64,000 nt of DNA. Origin: Acidobacteriaceae bacterium (GTDB lineage Bacteria; Acidobacteriota; Terriglobia; Terriglobales; Acidobacteriaceae). The translations under genes and the position numbers were made by a program. Location of the stretch: the NCBI GenBank assembly GCA_903642235.1, contig CAHJWL010000004.1:62001-126000 (forward strand). The letters are read 5' to 3'. Positions 35,355 through 45,027 of the stretch are shown here, in pieces (position 1 is the first letter of the stretch; the number at the start of each line of letters is the position of its first letter). The notes beneath the pieces were generated by a model. The model saw nothing but the letters and a program-made list of their open reading frames with translations. It searched no databases and was not told the origin of the DNA.

Positions 35355-37934
35355 GTGTCCTTTCGATTTCGATGGTGTCCGGCAACCTGGTGGGTGACCG
35401 TTATCCTTCTGATAACTACCATGCTGCCGGGTGCAACTTCCACGTCTGCGGAGGCGCAGCAGGTGACAAAGAAGGCACCTTCCGAGGCCTTGCTACCAGA
35501 GCAGCCGGAGGAAGCTTTGCAGGTGCCGCGCGAGGGGCTTCCGGATGCCCCTGATCTGCCGGTGGCAAAGGTGGTGCCGGATGAGACGGGAACGGTGCCG
35601 GTGGACATCGTTTCGGACACGCAGTCGAAGGTTGGGAGTGTGTTCACGCTCGATGGCGGTGTGGTGATTCACTACCTCGATCGCGTTGTCGAGGCCGATC
35701 ACATCGAGTTCGACCAGGACACGAACGAGCTGACGGCGACCGGACACCTGCACGTTTCGGGCGGGAAGAACCACGAGGAGATGCGGGCGAGCCATGGATC
35801 GGTGAACCTGAAGACGCAGCTTGGGCGCTTCTATGACGTGACGGGATCCGTGGGGGTGAAGACCAACGGAAAGCGGCTGACATATGTGAACGGCAATCCA
35901 TTCCTGTTCAGCGGCCGGGAGGTGGTGAAGACGGGTGACGCGACCTACGAGGTGCATGACGGGACTGTGACCTCCTGCCGTCTGCCCCGTCCGGACTGGC
36001 TGTTCTCTGCAGGGCTCTTCAGCATGGATGATGAGCGGGCAAAGGCGAAGAACAGTGTGTTCAAGCTGCTGAACGTGCCGGTGTTTTACCTGCCGTATGT
36101 GTCGCACCCGATCGACTCCGAGACACGGCAGACGGGAGTGCTGATCCCGATCATCGGGCAGTCGTCGACAAAGGGGCTGGTGCTGGGCGAGCAGATTTAT
36201 TTTGCGCTGAGCCGAAGCACGGACCTGACGGTCGGGACGGAGTACTTTTCGCGCCGTGGATGGATGGATGATGTGGCGTTTCGGCATCGTGGGCGCGGCG
36301 ACGACATGATCCAGGCACGGTATAACCAGCTCTTCGATCGAGGGATCGGGTTCGGGTCGACCTATACCAATCAGGGCGGTGAAGACCTGACGTTTCTGGG
36401 GCGGCACGACGTCTCGCCGGAGACGCGGCTGGCCGCGAATATCGAATATCTGAGTTCGTATGTGTATCGGGAGGCGTTCTCAGAGAGCTTCAATCAGGCG
36501 GTGTCGACGGACATCGTGTCGTACGGCTACGGAGTGCATGCGGCGAACGGCTATACGGAATCGGTGGAGGCGGATCGCTACCAGGGACTCAAGCAGGTGA
36601 CATCGGCGCTGGGAACGGTGACGTCGGGGTCAGGACAGCAGGTGCGTATCTTTCATGTGCCCTCCTTTAGTCTTTCAGCGACTGACCATCGTGTGGCGGG
36701 GACGGGGCTGACGTGGAACTTTGACGGGTCGGCGGCGGGGCTGAAGCGGGTGCAGCCGAACTTTGTAACAAATGGAGTTACTGAACGGGTGGATCTGCAT
36801 CCGTCGATCGCGTATCCGCTCTCGGCGGGTGGATGGGTGCTGCGGCCTGTGCTCGGAGCAAGAGAGACCTTCTATAGTCGGAGCAGGCAGACGGAGCCGG
36901 GGCAGTTGACTGCGGGAGTAGGACCGACACCGTCGGAGCGGAGCGCATCGATTAACCGCCTGGACTTCGAGGCGGGTGCGGAGCTGCGGGCACCGGTGCT
37001 CGAGCGTACGTTTGAAGCGCCATGGTTGAAACGGCTGGCTGGGGGGTCCGTGCGGCATGCGATCGAGCCCGTCGTGGCGTATCGCTATGCCACTGGTGTC
37101 GACAACTTCCGCAGCCTGCTGCGTTTTGACGACCGGGATGTGGTGAGCGATACGAACGAGGTGGAGTACGGAGTCACGCAGAGGCTGTTTACGCGGGTGG
37201 CGGCAAAGGACAGTCGATGCGGTGCCTCGCCGGTGGATCTGGATACACCGGCGCCGGTCAGTGAGGTCGATAGCGAGCTACCGGCGGCGGCTGCACCGAG
37301 ATGTACAACGCGCGAATGGGTGAGCTGGCGGGTGGCGCAGAAGACCTTCTTCAACCAGACGTTTGGTAATGCCGTGGTGGCGGGACGACGGAATATCTTC
37401 TCGACGACGCTGGATTTTGCCGGGGTGGCGTTCTTGACGGAGCCACGTCAGATTTCGCCGGTGATCTCGCGCCTGCGGGTGAGGACGTCAGACACACTGG
37501 ACATCGAGTGGGACGCGGATCTGGACACGGGCGCGAAGAAATTTACTGCGAACAACGTGCTTCTGGATCTGCATCGGGGGAACAGCTTTGCAGGGGTCAG
37601 CTATGCGCGGCTGAATGCTCCCGGCCGATCGTATGTGGAAGGTGTGAGCTCTCTCACAAGTGACTTTGACCAGATGCGCCTGCTGGTGGGGTATGGCAAG
37701 CCGACGAAGGCGGGACTGAGTATGGCGGCCAACGCGGGTCTCGATCTGGACCGGACGCAGCTGCAGTATGGCGCTATCCAGACCTCGTACAACTGGGACT
37801 GCTGTGGTTTCAGTGTGGAGTACCGGAAGTACGAGCTGGGGGCGGTGCGCAATGAGAATGCATACCGATTCAATCTCACGCTGGCGAACATCGGGACGGC
37901 GGGAAATCTGAAGCGGGCGGAGCGTTTGTTCTAG
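35355..37934 (+). CDS. lptD: LPS-assembly outer-membrane protein LptD
   Basis: An 859-aa outer-membrane protein that inserts lipopolysaccharide into the outer leaflet. A signal peptide (about 1-32) is followed by the OstA/LptA-like beta-jellyroll domain (about 90-200: VVEADHIEFDQDTNELTATG, DVTGSVGVKTNGKRLTYVNG) and the C-terminal barrel (LptD family: GVLIPIIGQSSTKGLVLGEQ). It keeps a Cys before the barrel (C208 in TSCRLPRP) and an adjacent Cys-Cys at 816-817 (WDCCGF), matching the E. coli N-terminal/C-terminal disulfide partners; two further Cys lie near 622 and 650. GTG 35355 puts the signal peptide at the N terminus; the frame is open much further upstream, and ATG 35235 is possible. It heads the DsbA-like/SurA-like cluster. 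Confidence 0.92.
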   Translation: MSFRFRWCPATWWVTVILLITTMLPGATSTSAEAQQVTKKAPSEALLPEQPEEALQVPREGLPDAPDLPVAKVVPDETGTVPVDIVSDTQSKVGSVFTLDGGVVIHYLDRVVEADHIEFDQDTNELTATGHLHVSGGKNHEEMRASHGSVNLKTQLGRFYDVTGSVGVKTNGKRLTYVNGNPFLFSGREVVKTGDATYEVHDGTVTSCRLPRPDWLFSAGLFSMDDERAKAKNSVFKLLNVPVFYLPYVSHPIDSETRQTGVLIPIIGQSSTKGLVLGEQIYFALSRSTDLTVGTEYFSRRGWMDDVAFRHRGRGDDMIQARYNQLFDRGIGFGSTYTNQGGEDLTFLGRHDVSPETRLAANIEYLSSYVYREAFSESFNQAVSTDIVSYGYGVHAANGYTESVEADRYQGLKQVTSALGTVTSGSGQQVRIFHVPSFSLSATDHRVAGTGLTWNFDGSAAGLKRVQPNFVTNGVTERVDLHPSIAYPLSAGGWVLRPVLGARETFYSRSRQTEPGQLTAGVGPTPSERSASINRLDFEAGAELRAPVLERTFEAPWLKRLAGGSVRHAIEPVVAYRYATGVDNFRSLLRFDDRDVVSDTNEVEYGVTQRLFTRVAAKDSRCGASPVDLDTPAPVSEVDSELPAAAAPRCTTREWVSWRVAQKTFFNQTFGNAVVAGRRNIFSTTLDFAGVAFLTEPRQISPVISRLRVRTSDTLDIEWDADLDTGAKKFTANNVLLDLHRGNSFAGVSYARLNAPGRSYVEGVSSLTSDFDQMRLLVGYGKPTKAGLSMAANAGLDLDRTQLQYGAIQTSYNWDCCGFSVEYRKYELGAVRNENAYRFNLTLANIGTAGNLKRAERLF

Positions 37935-37972
37935 GGCGAGCCCTTGGCTCTTCGAGAAGGAAAAGAGTGAAA

Positions 37973-38003
37973 GGCAACAGCGGATCCATGCGGAATGACG
38001 ACT
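37973..38003 (+). repeat. Dispersed intergenic repeat, degenerate copy 5
   Basis: GGCAACAGCGGATCCATGCG then GAATGACGACT keeps the GCnGATCC..GGAATGAC skeleton of the repeat, with several changes. It sits between lptD and the DsbA-like gene. Confidence 0.4.
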
Positions 38004-38081
38004 CACAGGTGGCTGGCGGAGGGCAGGTGGAGGGGAGCCCGGGCGAGCTCTGGCGAGCCTACGCGTGAGATAATCGCCGAA

Positions 38082-39065
38082 GTGAATTTCGGCCCAAAAT
38101 GCTTCTTTTCGCTTGCGTTGGCTCTGCCGCTGGCTCCGCTCGGATGTCACGGACAGGGTGTCTCGACGGCGGCGTTGCCGGGTACACCGGTTAAGCTTTC
38201 GCCGGAGCTGGTGCGGCGTATCGAAATTCTGATTCGTTCTCGCTCGAGTGTGCCGCCGAACTACACGATTGCAGTCGGTCCGGAGGTGAAGAGCGACGTA
38301 CCGGGCTTCCAGCAGGTCAGTATCTCGTTCACTGCGGCAGACGGCAAGGAGAGTAAGCCGGTGAACTTCCTGGTATCAGACGACGGGAAGACACTCGCGC
38401 AGTTCAGCAGGTACGACATCAGCCAGGACCCAAGGTCATCCATTAGTGACGCGGGCCGACCGGCACGCGGTGGTCCAGTCTCGGCGCCTGTGACAATCGT
38501 CGGCTTTGATGATCTGGAATGCCCGTTCTGTGCCAAGCTGCATGCGCAGATCTTTCCGGCGCTGCTGGCGCGGTACGGCGACCAGGTGCACTTTGTGTAT
38601 AAGGATTTTCCTCTGCCTATGCATCCCTGGGCGATGCGGGCGGCGATCGATGTGAACTGCCTTGGCGCGCAGAGCGTGACCGGGTACTGGAATGTGATCG
38701 ATCACATCCACGAGCATGCGGGCGAACTGGGCGGTGCCGAGAAGAGTCTCGCGACAGCCAACAAAGCCCTCGACACGATCGTGCGTGATGAGGGCACGAC
38801 GCAAAAGGTAGACGCAGCCAAGCTAAACGCCTGCCTTGCGAAGCAGGATGACACCGCAATCCAGACTTCGATCAAGGAAGGGGATGCTTTGGGCTTGAAT
38901 TCAACACCGGTGCTCTATGTGAATGGTGAAAAGTTTGAGGGCGCGTACCCGAATGCCGATCTGTTTCGAATGATTGATGAGGCGCTCGTCGCGCAGGGCA
39001 AGAAGGCGCCGGCGCCGTTGGCGCCTGTCGCGGCAGCACCGGCATCGAGCAAGCCCGCAAGTTGA
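38082..39065 (+). CDS. DsbA-like thioredoxin-fold protein
   Basis: A 327-aa periplasmic thiol-disulfide protein. A short hydrophobic N-terminal segment (FFSLALALPLAPLGC) is a signal peptide, possibly a lipoprotein one, although Pro at -3 is atypical. A domain before about 130 contains GPEVKSDVPGFQQVSISFTA. The thioredoxin domain starts near 135, with catalytic CPFC at 147-150 (DDLECPFCAKLH) and a cis-Pro region NSTPVLYVNGE, typical of the Thioredoxin_4/DSBA family. A Pro/Ala tail ends the protein. GTG 38082 is chosen, giving an N-terminal signal. It lies directly between lptD and a SurA-like gene, suggesting a role in LptD disulfide formation (inference). Confidence 0.85.
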   Translation: MNFGPKCFFSLALALPLAPLGCHGQGVSTAALPGTPVKLSPELVRRIEILIRSRSSVPPNYTIAVGPEVKSDVPGFQQVSISFTAADGKESKPVNFLVSDDGKTLAQFSRYDISQDPRSSISDAGRPARGGPVSAPVTIVGFDDLECPFCAKLHAQIFPALLARYGDQVHFVYKDFPLPMHPWAMRAAIDVNCLGAQSVTGYWNVIDHIHEHAGELGGAEKSLATANKALDTIVRDEGTTQKVDAAKLNACLAKQDDTAIQTSIKEGDALGLNSTPVLYVNGEKFEGAYPNADLFRMIDEALVAQGKKAPAPLAPVAAAPASSKPAS

Positions 39066-39076
39066 AAGGTACGGTT

Positions 39077-40216
39077 TTGAACACTCTTTCTATGCAGGCC
39101 AGGGTGGAGCGCCTACAGAACCGAACGCGCTGGACTGGCAGTCCGAAAACTGGAGCCTCAAGCTCTTCTGTGCCGCGTCTTCCGGCGTTGTTTCGCTTGC
39201 CGGCGCTGCTGCTGCTTGCAGCAGCAGGGTGCCATGGCGGTCACGGGGCGGATGTACTCGCCACGGTGAACGGCCACGCGATCATGCAGCCGGAGGTGGA
39301 GCGGGCGTATCTGGCGCAGATCGGCGATACCCAGGGTCAGCAGCCTTCCCACGACCAGGAGCAGGCGCTGCGGTTGAATGTGTTGCGCGGGCTGATTGAT
39401 GAGGAGATTGTGGAGCAGCGCGCGGCTAAGATGAACCTGACGGCCACGAATGAAGAGGTGGATGCGAAGGTCGCGGAGATGAAGGCGCCGTATACCGAGG
39501 AGCAGTTTCAGCAGAAACTGCAGGACAGCAAGCAGACACTCGACAACCTGAAGCATGAGATCCGCCGCAGCCTGACGATTGAGAAGCTGCTGAACAAAGA
39601 GATCAACTCAAAGATCACCGTGACGGACGCGGATATCGCAAATTACTACAACTCGCATAAGGCGGAGTTCAACTTCATCGAGACGCAGTACCATCTGGCG
39701 CAGATTCAGGTGACGGATGTGCCCTCCACACAGCCAAGCAATCTCCAGGGGTCGAAGGCAACAAACGACGCGGAGGCGAAGAAGAAGATCCAGGCCCTCA
39801 AAAATCAGTTGGACTCCGGTGCGGACTTCGGCACGATCGCGTTGAATTTCTCCGAGCGTCCAGAGACAGCGACCAACGGCGGCGATATGGGGTTTGTCGC
39901 TGAGTCGCAGATGCATGCGGACCCGGCGATCTATAGTGCAGTCACGGCGTTGAAGGCGGGCGGTATCACCGACATCCTGCCGATCCTCGATGAGGGAACG
40001 AAGAAGTCGATGGGATATGCGATCTACAAGCTGATCTCGCGAGAGCCGGCGGGGCAGCGCGACCTGAACGACCCGCGAGTGCAGCAGACGATCCGGCAGC
40101 AGCTTCGTGACGGGCGATCGCAATTGCTGAAAAATGCGTATCTTCAGGTCCTGCGGGATCAGGCGAAGGTGGAGAACTTCTTTGCCGAAGGGGTTCTAAA
40201 GACCGACGCGCGCTAG
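39077..40216 (+). CDS. SurA/PrsA-like periplasmic peptidyl-prolyl isomerase lipoprotein
   Basis: About 379 aa, starting at TTG 39077 (GAAAGG 7 nt upstream); TTG 39062 (overlapping the previous stop as TTGA) and ATG 39092 are alternatives. A signal sequence ends in a lipobox (LLAAAGC). A SurA_N-like chaperone region (about 65-210) contains VLATVNGHAIMQPEVERAYL, LRGLIDEEIVEQRA and EIRRSLTIEKLLNKEINSKI. A parvulin (PpiC) domain follows (about 200-340: QYHLAQIQVTDVPS, SGADFGTIALNFSERPETA, NGGDMGFVAES). A folding helper for outer-membrane proteins in E. coli includes SurA for LptD, so the position next to lptD and the DsbA-like gene fits. Confidence 0.88.
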   Translation: MNTLSMQARVERLQNRTRWTGSPKTGASSSSVPRLPALFRLPALLLLAAAGCHGGHGADVLATVNGHAIMQPEVERAYLAQIGDTQGQQPSHDQEQALRLNVLRGLIDEEIVEQRAAKMNLTATNEEVDAKVAEMKAPYTEEQFQQKLQDSKQTLDNLKHEIRRSLTIEKLLNKEINSKITVTDADIANYYNSHKAEFNFIETQYHLAQIQVTDVPSTQPSNLQGSKATNDAEAKKKIQALKNQLDSGADFGTIALNFSERPETATNGGDMGFVAESQMHADPAIYSAVTALKAGGITDILPILDEGTKKSMGYAIYKLISREPAGQRDLNDPRVQQTIRQQLRDGRSQLLKNAYLQVLRDQAKVENFFAEGVLKTDAR

Positions 40217-40240
40217 GACCGCGTCCTGGCGGAGGAGTAC

Positions 40241-41269
40241 ATGGCAGAATCTGCGAAGAAGACCGGTGCGGTACGATTTGCGGTTCTTGGTTTCGGGCAT
40301 CACGCGACCAATCGGCTGGTCTCGGCATTTGCTGCGTCCGAGGAGACCGAGTTGGTGGGGCTCTGGCGGCGGAACGGGATCGAGGCGCAGAAGAACTGCA
40401 CGGACTCCGGGGTGCGGCTGAACTTTAGCAGCCGGGAGGAGTTGTGTGCCTCGCCCGAGGTCGATGCAGTCTTCATCACATCCCCGGACGCCATGCATCT
40501 CGAGGACACACTGCTCGCGGTGCAACACGGCAAGGCAGTGCTCTGCGAGAAACCGCTGGCGATGACGGCCGGGGAGGCTCTGCAGATGCAAGCCAAGGCA
40601 AGGCAACACGGGGTGCTGCTGGGCGTGGCGCAGAATCTGCGATGGAGCCCGAGCGTGGTCTGGATGCGTGAGCAGGTGGCGGCCGGACGAATTGGCGCGC
40701 CGCAGTTGGCGCGAGCGCAGTTCTGCTACCAGGCGCTGAGCACGCCGCGGCGATGGATCACGGATGGTGGGCTGGCATGTGGCGGACCTATCGGAGATGT
40801 GGGCGTGCATTGCCTGGACGCGCTGCGCTTTGTGTGTGACCGTGAGGTGCTGCGGGCCCAGACGCTGGCGCGGAAGGACGAGAGCTTCGGCGATCTCGAG
40901 GCAGTGGCGACTATCCAGGCGGAGATGAGCGGTGGCTGTTTTGCCAGTGTGAGCGTCTCCGCTCTGGCACCCTACAGGACCCAGATCGAGGTGGTCGGCA
41001 GTAAAGGCGTTCTGGTGGCGGAGAACGGGCTCTCGGTCGATGACGCAGTCCGGGTGGAAACGTGGGCCGGTGGAGAGTTGTTAGAAACGCGAACTTTCGA
41101 CAACAGCATGAGCTACAGCGCCATGCTCGACAGCTTTGCACAGGCTATGCGAGGGAAGACGTTTGCGGCTTCGGCCGAGGACGGTGTGGCGAACATGCGC
41201 CTGCTGGATGCGGTCTATCGTGGGTGGAGAAGCGGCGGCGTGGAAAGCTGTCTGCCGGCTAGCGAGTAG
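40241..41269 (+). CDS. Gfo/Idh/MocA-family NAD-dependent oxidoreductase
   Basis: A 342-aa two-domain sugar-type dehydrogenase. The nucleotide-binding fold begins VRFAVLGFGHHATNRLV with a glycine pattern, followed by VFITSPDAMH and the family motif VLCEKPLAMTAGEAL (about 104-118). The C-terminal domain has GGPIGDVGVHCLDALRFV with the conserved Asp/His. GCGGAGGAG lies 6 nt upstream of ATG 40241. The substrate is unknown: many members act on inositol, glucose or glycosides. It is 24 nt after the PPIase gene, so it may be co-transcribed with the lptD group, but its function does not obviously fit envelope assembly. Confidence 0.88.
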   Translation: MAESAKKTGAVRFAVLGFGHHATNRLVSAFAASEETELVGLWRRNGIEAQKNCTDSGVRLNFSSREELCASPEVDAVFITSPDAMHLEDTLLAVQHGKAVLCEKPLAMTAGEALQMQAKARQHGVLLGVAQNLRWSPSVVWMREQVAAGRIGAPQLARAQFCYQALSTPRRWITDGGLACGGPIGDVGVHCLDALRFVCDREVLRAQTLARKDESFGDLEAVATIQAEMSGGCFASVSVSALAPYRTQIEVVGSKGVLVAENGLSVDDAVRVETWAGGELLETRTFDNSMSYSAMLDSFAQAMRGKTFAASAEDGVANMRLLDAVYRGWRSGGVESCLPASE

Positions 41270-41643
41270 ACCTCTGCGCCTTTCCGGTAGGGGAGACCTC
41301 CTCCCCGGCATGTCCGCGAGCTCGGACGGTCGCCTGACGCCTCCATTGCGTTTCGTTTGCTGGTGGTTGACGGTTCATGAAGAGAAGCTCCTATAGCGCG
41401 TTCATGACTGCTGCCGCGGGGAGAAGCTGACAACCAAAAGAGAACACTCCCGCCCTGACCCGACACGTACAGAGTCGCGGCAGACCGGATGCTCAGCGTG
41501 AGGAAGAGTTAGTAAAGATCAGTAAGCATTCTCTTTAGAAGAGTGTGAAAAAGCTTGTTCGAAAGGAAAAGATAGGTGATACTTGCGTCATTCGTTTTCC
41601 ATTGCTGACGAAATTGCTGCGGAATGGCTCCTTGGAGGATCCC
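41270..41643. other. Intergenic region upstream of an Oar-like TonB receptor
   Basis: 374 bases with low protein-coding character. The receptor's ribosome-binding site TTGGAGGA is at 41632-41639. A frame from GTG 41545 joins the receptor but has no signal peptide at its start, so it is probably leader. Weak A/T-rich sequence at 41515-41560 may contain the promoter; no clear hexamer pair was found. Confidence 0.45.
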
Positions 41644-44600
41644 ATGCACCGGCTACGCTCTGGTCTCTTTTCCCTTTCTCTCGGACGGCAGTTGCAGCCT
41701 GGCTCTGCTCGGGCGGCGTGGAGTCTGGCACTGCTCCTGCCGAGCGCACTGCTGCAGGCACAGACAGTGAATGCCACCTTGCGCGGAACGGTGACAGATC
41801 CGGGTGGTGGCGTGGTTCCGTTTGCGCAGGTGGAGGTACGCGAGCCGTCGACTGGGAGAACTCTCGGACAGGCGACTACCAACAGCAGCGGGGATTTCGA
41901 GTTCGATGAACTCAAGCCGGGCAGCTATGAGCTGCGGTGTACGGCGACGGGTTTCAAGCAGTTTGTAGCGCAAAATGTGGTACTGGATAGCGGTCAGGTT
42001 CGCCGGGTGGATGCGCCGCTGGCGGTGGGCGAGCAGGCGCAGGAGGTGACGGTGCTGTCGGGCGCGGCGGTAATCTCGACGGAGTCGGCGACGATTGCAG
42101 ATGTGGTAACGGCAAAGCAGTTCGACAAGAGCCCGCTGGTGCTGATCTATCCGACGGCGTACTCCCTTCTGACCACACTGGCTGGCTTTCAGGGTGGATT
42201 CGGATCTCCCGTAGCGAATGGGCAGACACAGGCGCAGCAGACGCAGACGTTCGACGGCATTCCGAACGATCTTGGCGGGGAACAGAGCAACAACGCAAAC
42301 TTCTTCGAGGAGTTCTCGGCGACGCTGTTCAACGCGCCTGCAGAGAGCCCGGTGCCGGTCCAGCTGAACGATACGACCAAGCGCGGAACGAATTCGTTCC
42401 ATGGAAGCGCGCGGTATCGCATTTACGATTCCGTGTTCGATGCGCGCGGATATTTTGATCCGGGTAAGACGTCGTACCTGCAGCACGAATGGAACCTGGA
42501 GGGTGGCGGTCCGATCTGGAAGGATCACACCTTCTTCTACGGGCAGTGGTTCGCGCAACGGATCCCGCTTGGAACAGCGATCATCGCAAACGTGCCGACG
42601 ACGGACTATCGCAACGGCGTGTTCCCAACGACGATCATCGACCCGACGACAAAGCAGCCATTTCTGAACAATACGATCCCACAGAGTCGGATCAGCCCGG
42701 TGGCGCTGGCCTTCCAGAACAGCTACCTGCCGGCCCCGAATGTTGGGGATCCGACACAGCCAGTCGACAACTATTCATTTCACTTTCCGTTCAACAGCGA
42801 TCTGTATCGCGGCGACTGGCCGATGGTGCGGGTGGATCACCAGCTGACCAGCAAGAACTCCCTGTTTGTTCGCTGGCTGATGCGCGAGACACCGTACGTG
42901 CTGAACAATGGGCTGCCGGAGCTGGTCTGGACGCGCAAGCGGAAGCACCAGCAATGGGCGGCGGGCGATACGCACATCTTCACGCCGCAGCTGATTAACA
43001 ACTTCCGTTTCGGGTACTCGTCGGACTACATCGTGGATGGGCAGACGGAGGGAGGACGGACGCCGCCAGACGGAAGCGCGGTGCTGGCGACGACAGGGCT
43101 CGAAGGATCAAATCCGAGCAATTCCAAGGGGGAGGGGTTTCCGGAGATCGATATCGCCGGGCTCACATCACTCTCAAACGTTCCAGGCGGGGTAAAGTCA
43201 GACAACCACATCATCGACATCAACGACTCTCTGAACTGGCAGTTTGGGCGGCACGTTGTCAAGGTGGGCGGGGCGATCCAGCGCTTCAGTATCTACCGCG
43301 GATCTGTGCCGGATTACGGCACCTTCAACTTCGACGGATCTGTTACGGGCAATCCCTATGCGGATTTCCTGCTGGGCTTGCCACAGCAGAGCCAGAGAAC
43401 GGATCCGCTGAGCGGCAGAAACCAGTCGCTGACAGAGTACGGGCTCTATGCCGAAGATTCTTTCAGGATTACGCGCCGGCTTAACCTGGACTATGGACTG
43501 CGCTGGGATCTGTATGGAACGCCAGGCGCGTCGGACCACCTGCAGTACAACTTCGATCCGGCGACCGGAGACGTGGTTGTGGATCCCAAGGCGATCGCGA
43601 GTGTGAGTCCGCTCTATCCGACAAACATCACGGTGCGTGCGGGTGATGTGCAGGCGAACGCGCAGAAGAGCAACTTCGTTCCGCGGCTGGGAGCGGCGTA
43701 CCAGTTGAACGATCACTCAGTACTGCGGGGTGGATATGGCATCTACGTCTCGCGCTTTGGCAGCCCGAGCGGCACGTTTGCTAACTTCCTGCCGATCAAT
43801 CCTCAGCTCGGACAGACCGGACCGTTCTCTCTGACGGAGACATACCAGCAGCAGATTACGCCAGTCTCGTTCCCGAACCCGTACCCCACGACGACGACTG
43901 GAGCCGTGATCCCAAATCAGAGCGTGATCGGGTATCCGCGCGACATTAGCCATGGCCACATTCAGCAGTACAGCGCGACGTTTGAAACAGAGCTTGCAAA
44001 GATTGGCCTGCGCACGTCGTATGTCGGCTCGCACAGCTCCGGCTTGAACTACCAGGTGAACACAAACATCGCGCCGCTCGACTCGTCGCTTGCATCCGGA
44101 TCCTTTGATCCGACAAAGCGGCCGTATCCCCAGTTCGTGACGACCACGCTTCTACGTTTTGACGGCAGTGCGACGTACGACAGCTTTCAGGCGGAGGTGA
44201 AGCGGCGCGTGGGCCAGGTGACGTTCAATGGTAGCTACTCGCTTTCGCGGAGTAAGGCGAACTATCTGGATACGGAGAACCCCTATGACGTGCTGAGCCA
44301 CTGGGCAAACGATGGCCTGACGCGGCGGCACTATGGGGTAGCAAGCGTGATCTGGGCGCTGCCGTTCGGGCAGGGACAGCGCTTTTTGAATCTTGCGGGC
44401 GATTTCACGAACCGCATAGTCGGGGGTTGGTCTGCAAACGGGATCACGTATGCGGCGTCGGGGCTTTACTTCTCGCCCTCGTACAGTGGGGTTGATGCGT
44501 CCAATACGGGAACGATTGGAGGTCTGCCGGACCTGATCGGTGATCCGAACAAGGTGCCGGGCGGCAAGAGCAAGACGAACTGGTTCAACACGGCAGCCTT

Positions 44601-44892
44601 TGCGGTGCCGCAGGCGAACCGCTTTGGCACGGCGCTGCCGAATAGTCTGGAGAGCCAGAACCTGTACGTGACGCATCTGTCGATCATCAAGTCGACGCCG
44701 ATCACGGAGCGGGTGCGCTTCGACTTCACGACGCAGATCTCAAACCTGTTCAATCATGCGCAGTTTTTGACGCCGAGCGGCGACGTGACAAACCCGGGCG
44801 GTAATCAGTTTACGAGTCAGTTTGGCGTATTTGATTCCCTCGAGCGGGCGCAGGCGCGGCAGATCACGTTTCAGGGCGGATTTACTTTCTAA
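41644..44892 (+). CDS. Oar-like TonB-dependent receptor (carboxypeptidase-regulatory + plug + barrel)
   Basis: A 1082-aa outer-membrane receptor. ATG 41644 has TTGGAGGA 5 nt upstream and a signal peptide (cut near LLQAQT, about 40). An N-terminal carboxypeptidase-regulatory-like domain (about 44-135: TLRGTVTDPGGGVVPFAQVE, SSGDFEFDELKPGSYEL) precedes the plug (from about 140) and a long barrel ending in a terminal Phe (FQGGFTF). The domain order and size are typical of the acidobacterial and myxobacterial Oar-like group, proposed to import polysaccharide or peptide ligands. The ligand is unknown. It lies upstream of a two-component system on the opposite strand, which may regulate it (inference). 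Confidence 0.92.
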   Translation: MHRLRSGLFSLSLGRQLQPGSARAAWSLALLLPSALLQAQTVNATLRGTVTDPGGGVVPFAQVEVREPSTGRTLGQATTNSSGDFEFDELKPGSYELRCTATGFKQFVAQNVVLDSGQVRRVDAPLAVGEQAQEVTVLSGAAVISTESATIADVVTAKQFDKSPLVLIYPTAYSLLTTLAGFQGGFGSPVANGQTQAQQTQTFDGIPNDLGGEQSNNANFFEEFSATLFNAPAESPVPVQLNDTTKRGTNSFHGSARYRIYDSVFDARGYFDPGKTSYLQHEWNLEGGGPIWKDHTFFYGQWFAQRIPLGTAIIANVPTTDYRNGVFPTTIIDPTTKQPFLNNTIPQSRISPVALAFQNSYLPAPNVGDPTQPVDNYSFHFPFNSDLYRGDWPMVRVDHQLTSKNSLFVRWLMRETPYVLNNGLPELVWTRKRKHQQWAAGDTHIFTPQLINNFRFGYSSDYIVDGQTEGGRTPPDGSAVLATTGLEGSNPSNSKGEGFPEIDIAGLTSLSNVPGGVKSDNHIIDINDSLNWQFGRHVVKVGGAIQRFSIYRGSVPDYGTFNFDGSVTGNPYADFLLGLPQQSQRTDPLSGRNQSLTEYGLYAEDSFRITRRLNLDYGLRWDLYGTPGASDHLQYNFDPATGDVVVDPKAIASVSPLYPTNITVRAGDVQANAQKSNFVPRLGAAYQLNDHSVLRGGYGIYVSRFGSPSGTFANFLPINPQLGQTGPFSLTETYQQQITPVSFPNPYPTTTTGAVIPNQSVIGYPRDISHGHIQQYSATFETELAKIGLRTSYVGSHSSGLNYQVNTNIAPLDSSLASGSFDPTKRPYPQFVTTTLLRFDGSATYDSFQAEVKRRVGQVTFNGSYSLSRSKANYLDTENPYDVLSHWANDGLTRRHYGVASVIWALPFGQGQRFLNLAGDFTNRIVGGWSANGITYAASGLYFSPSYSGVDASNTGTIGGLPDLIGDPNKVPGGKSKTNWFNTAAFAVPQANRFGTALPNSLESQNLYVTHLSIIKSTPITERVRFDFTTQISNLFNHAQFLTPSGDVTNPGGNQFTSQFGVFDSLERAQARQITFQGGFTF

Positions 44893-45027
44893 CGCCGAGA
44901 GGTGTGCAGGGCGCTCGTTCAGTGCTGCAATCGAGGCCAGGTTCTGATCACGGATAGCAGGGCGTTTCTATCTGCATCGATTCTCCGGCTCTGTGCGTTT
45001 GCGGCTTATGTCTCAACAGGATTGAGG

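Noticed and set aside
41545..41643. N-terminal extension of the Oar-like receptor from GTG 41545
   Set aside because: No ribosome-binding site and it would displace the signal peptide; ATG 41644 has TTGGAGGA at good spacing.
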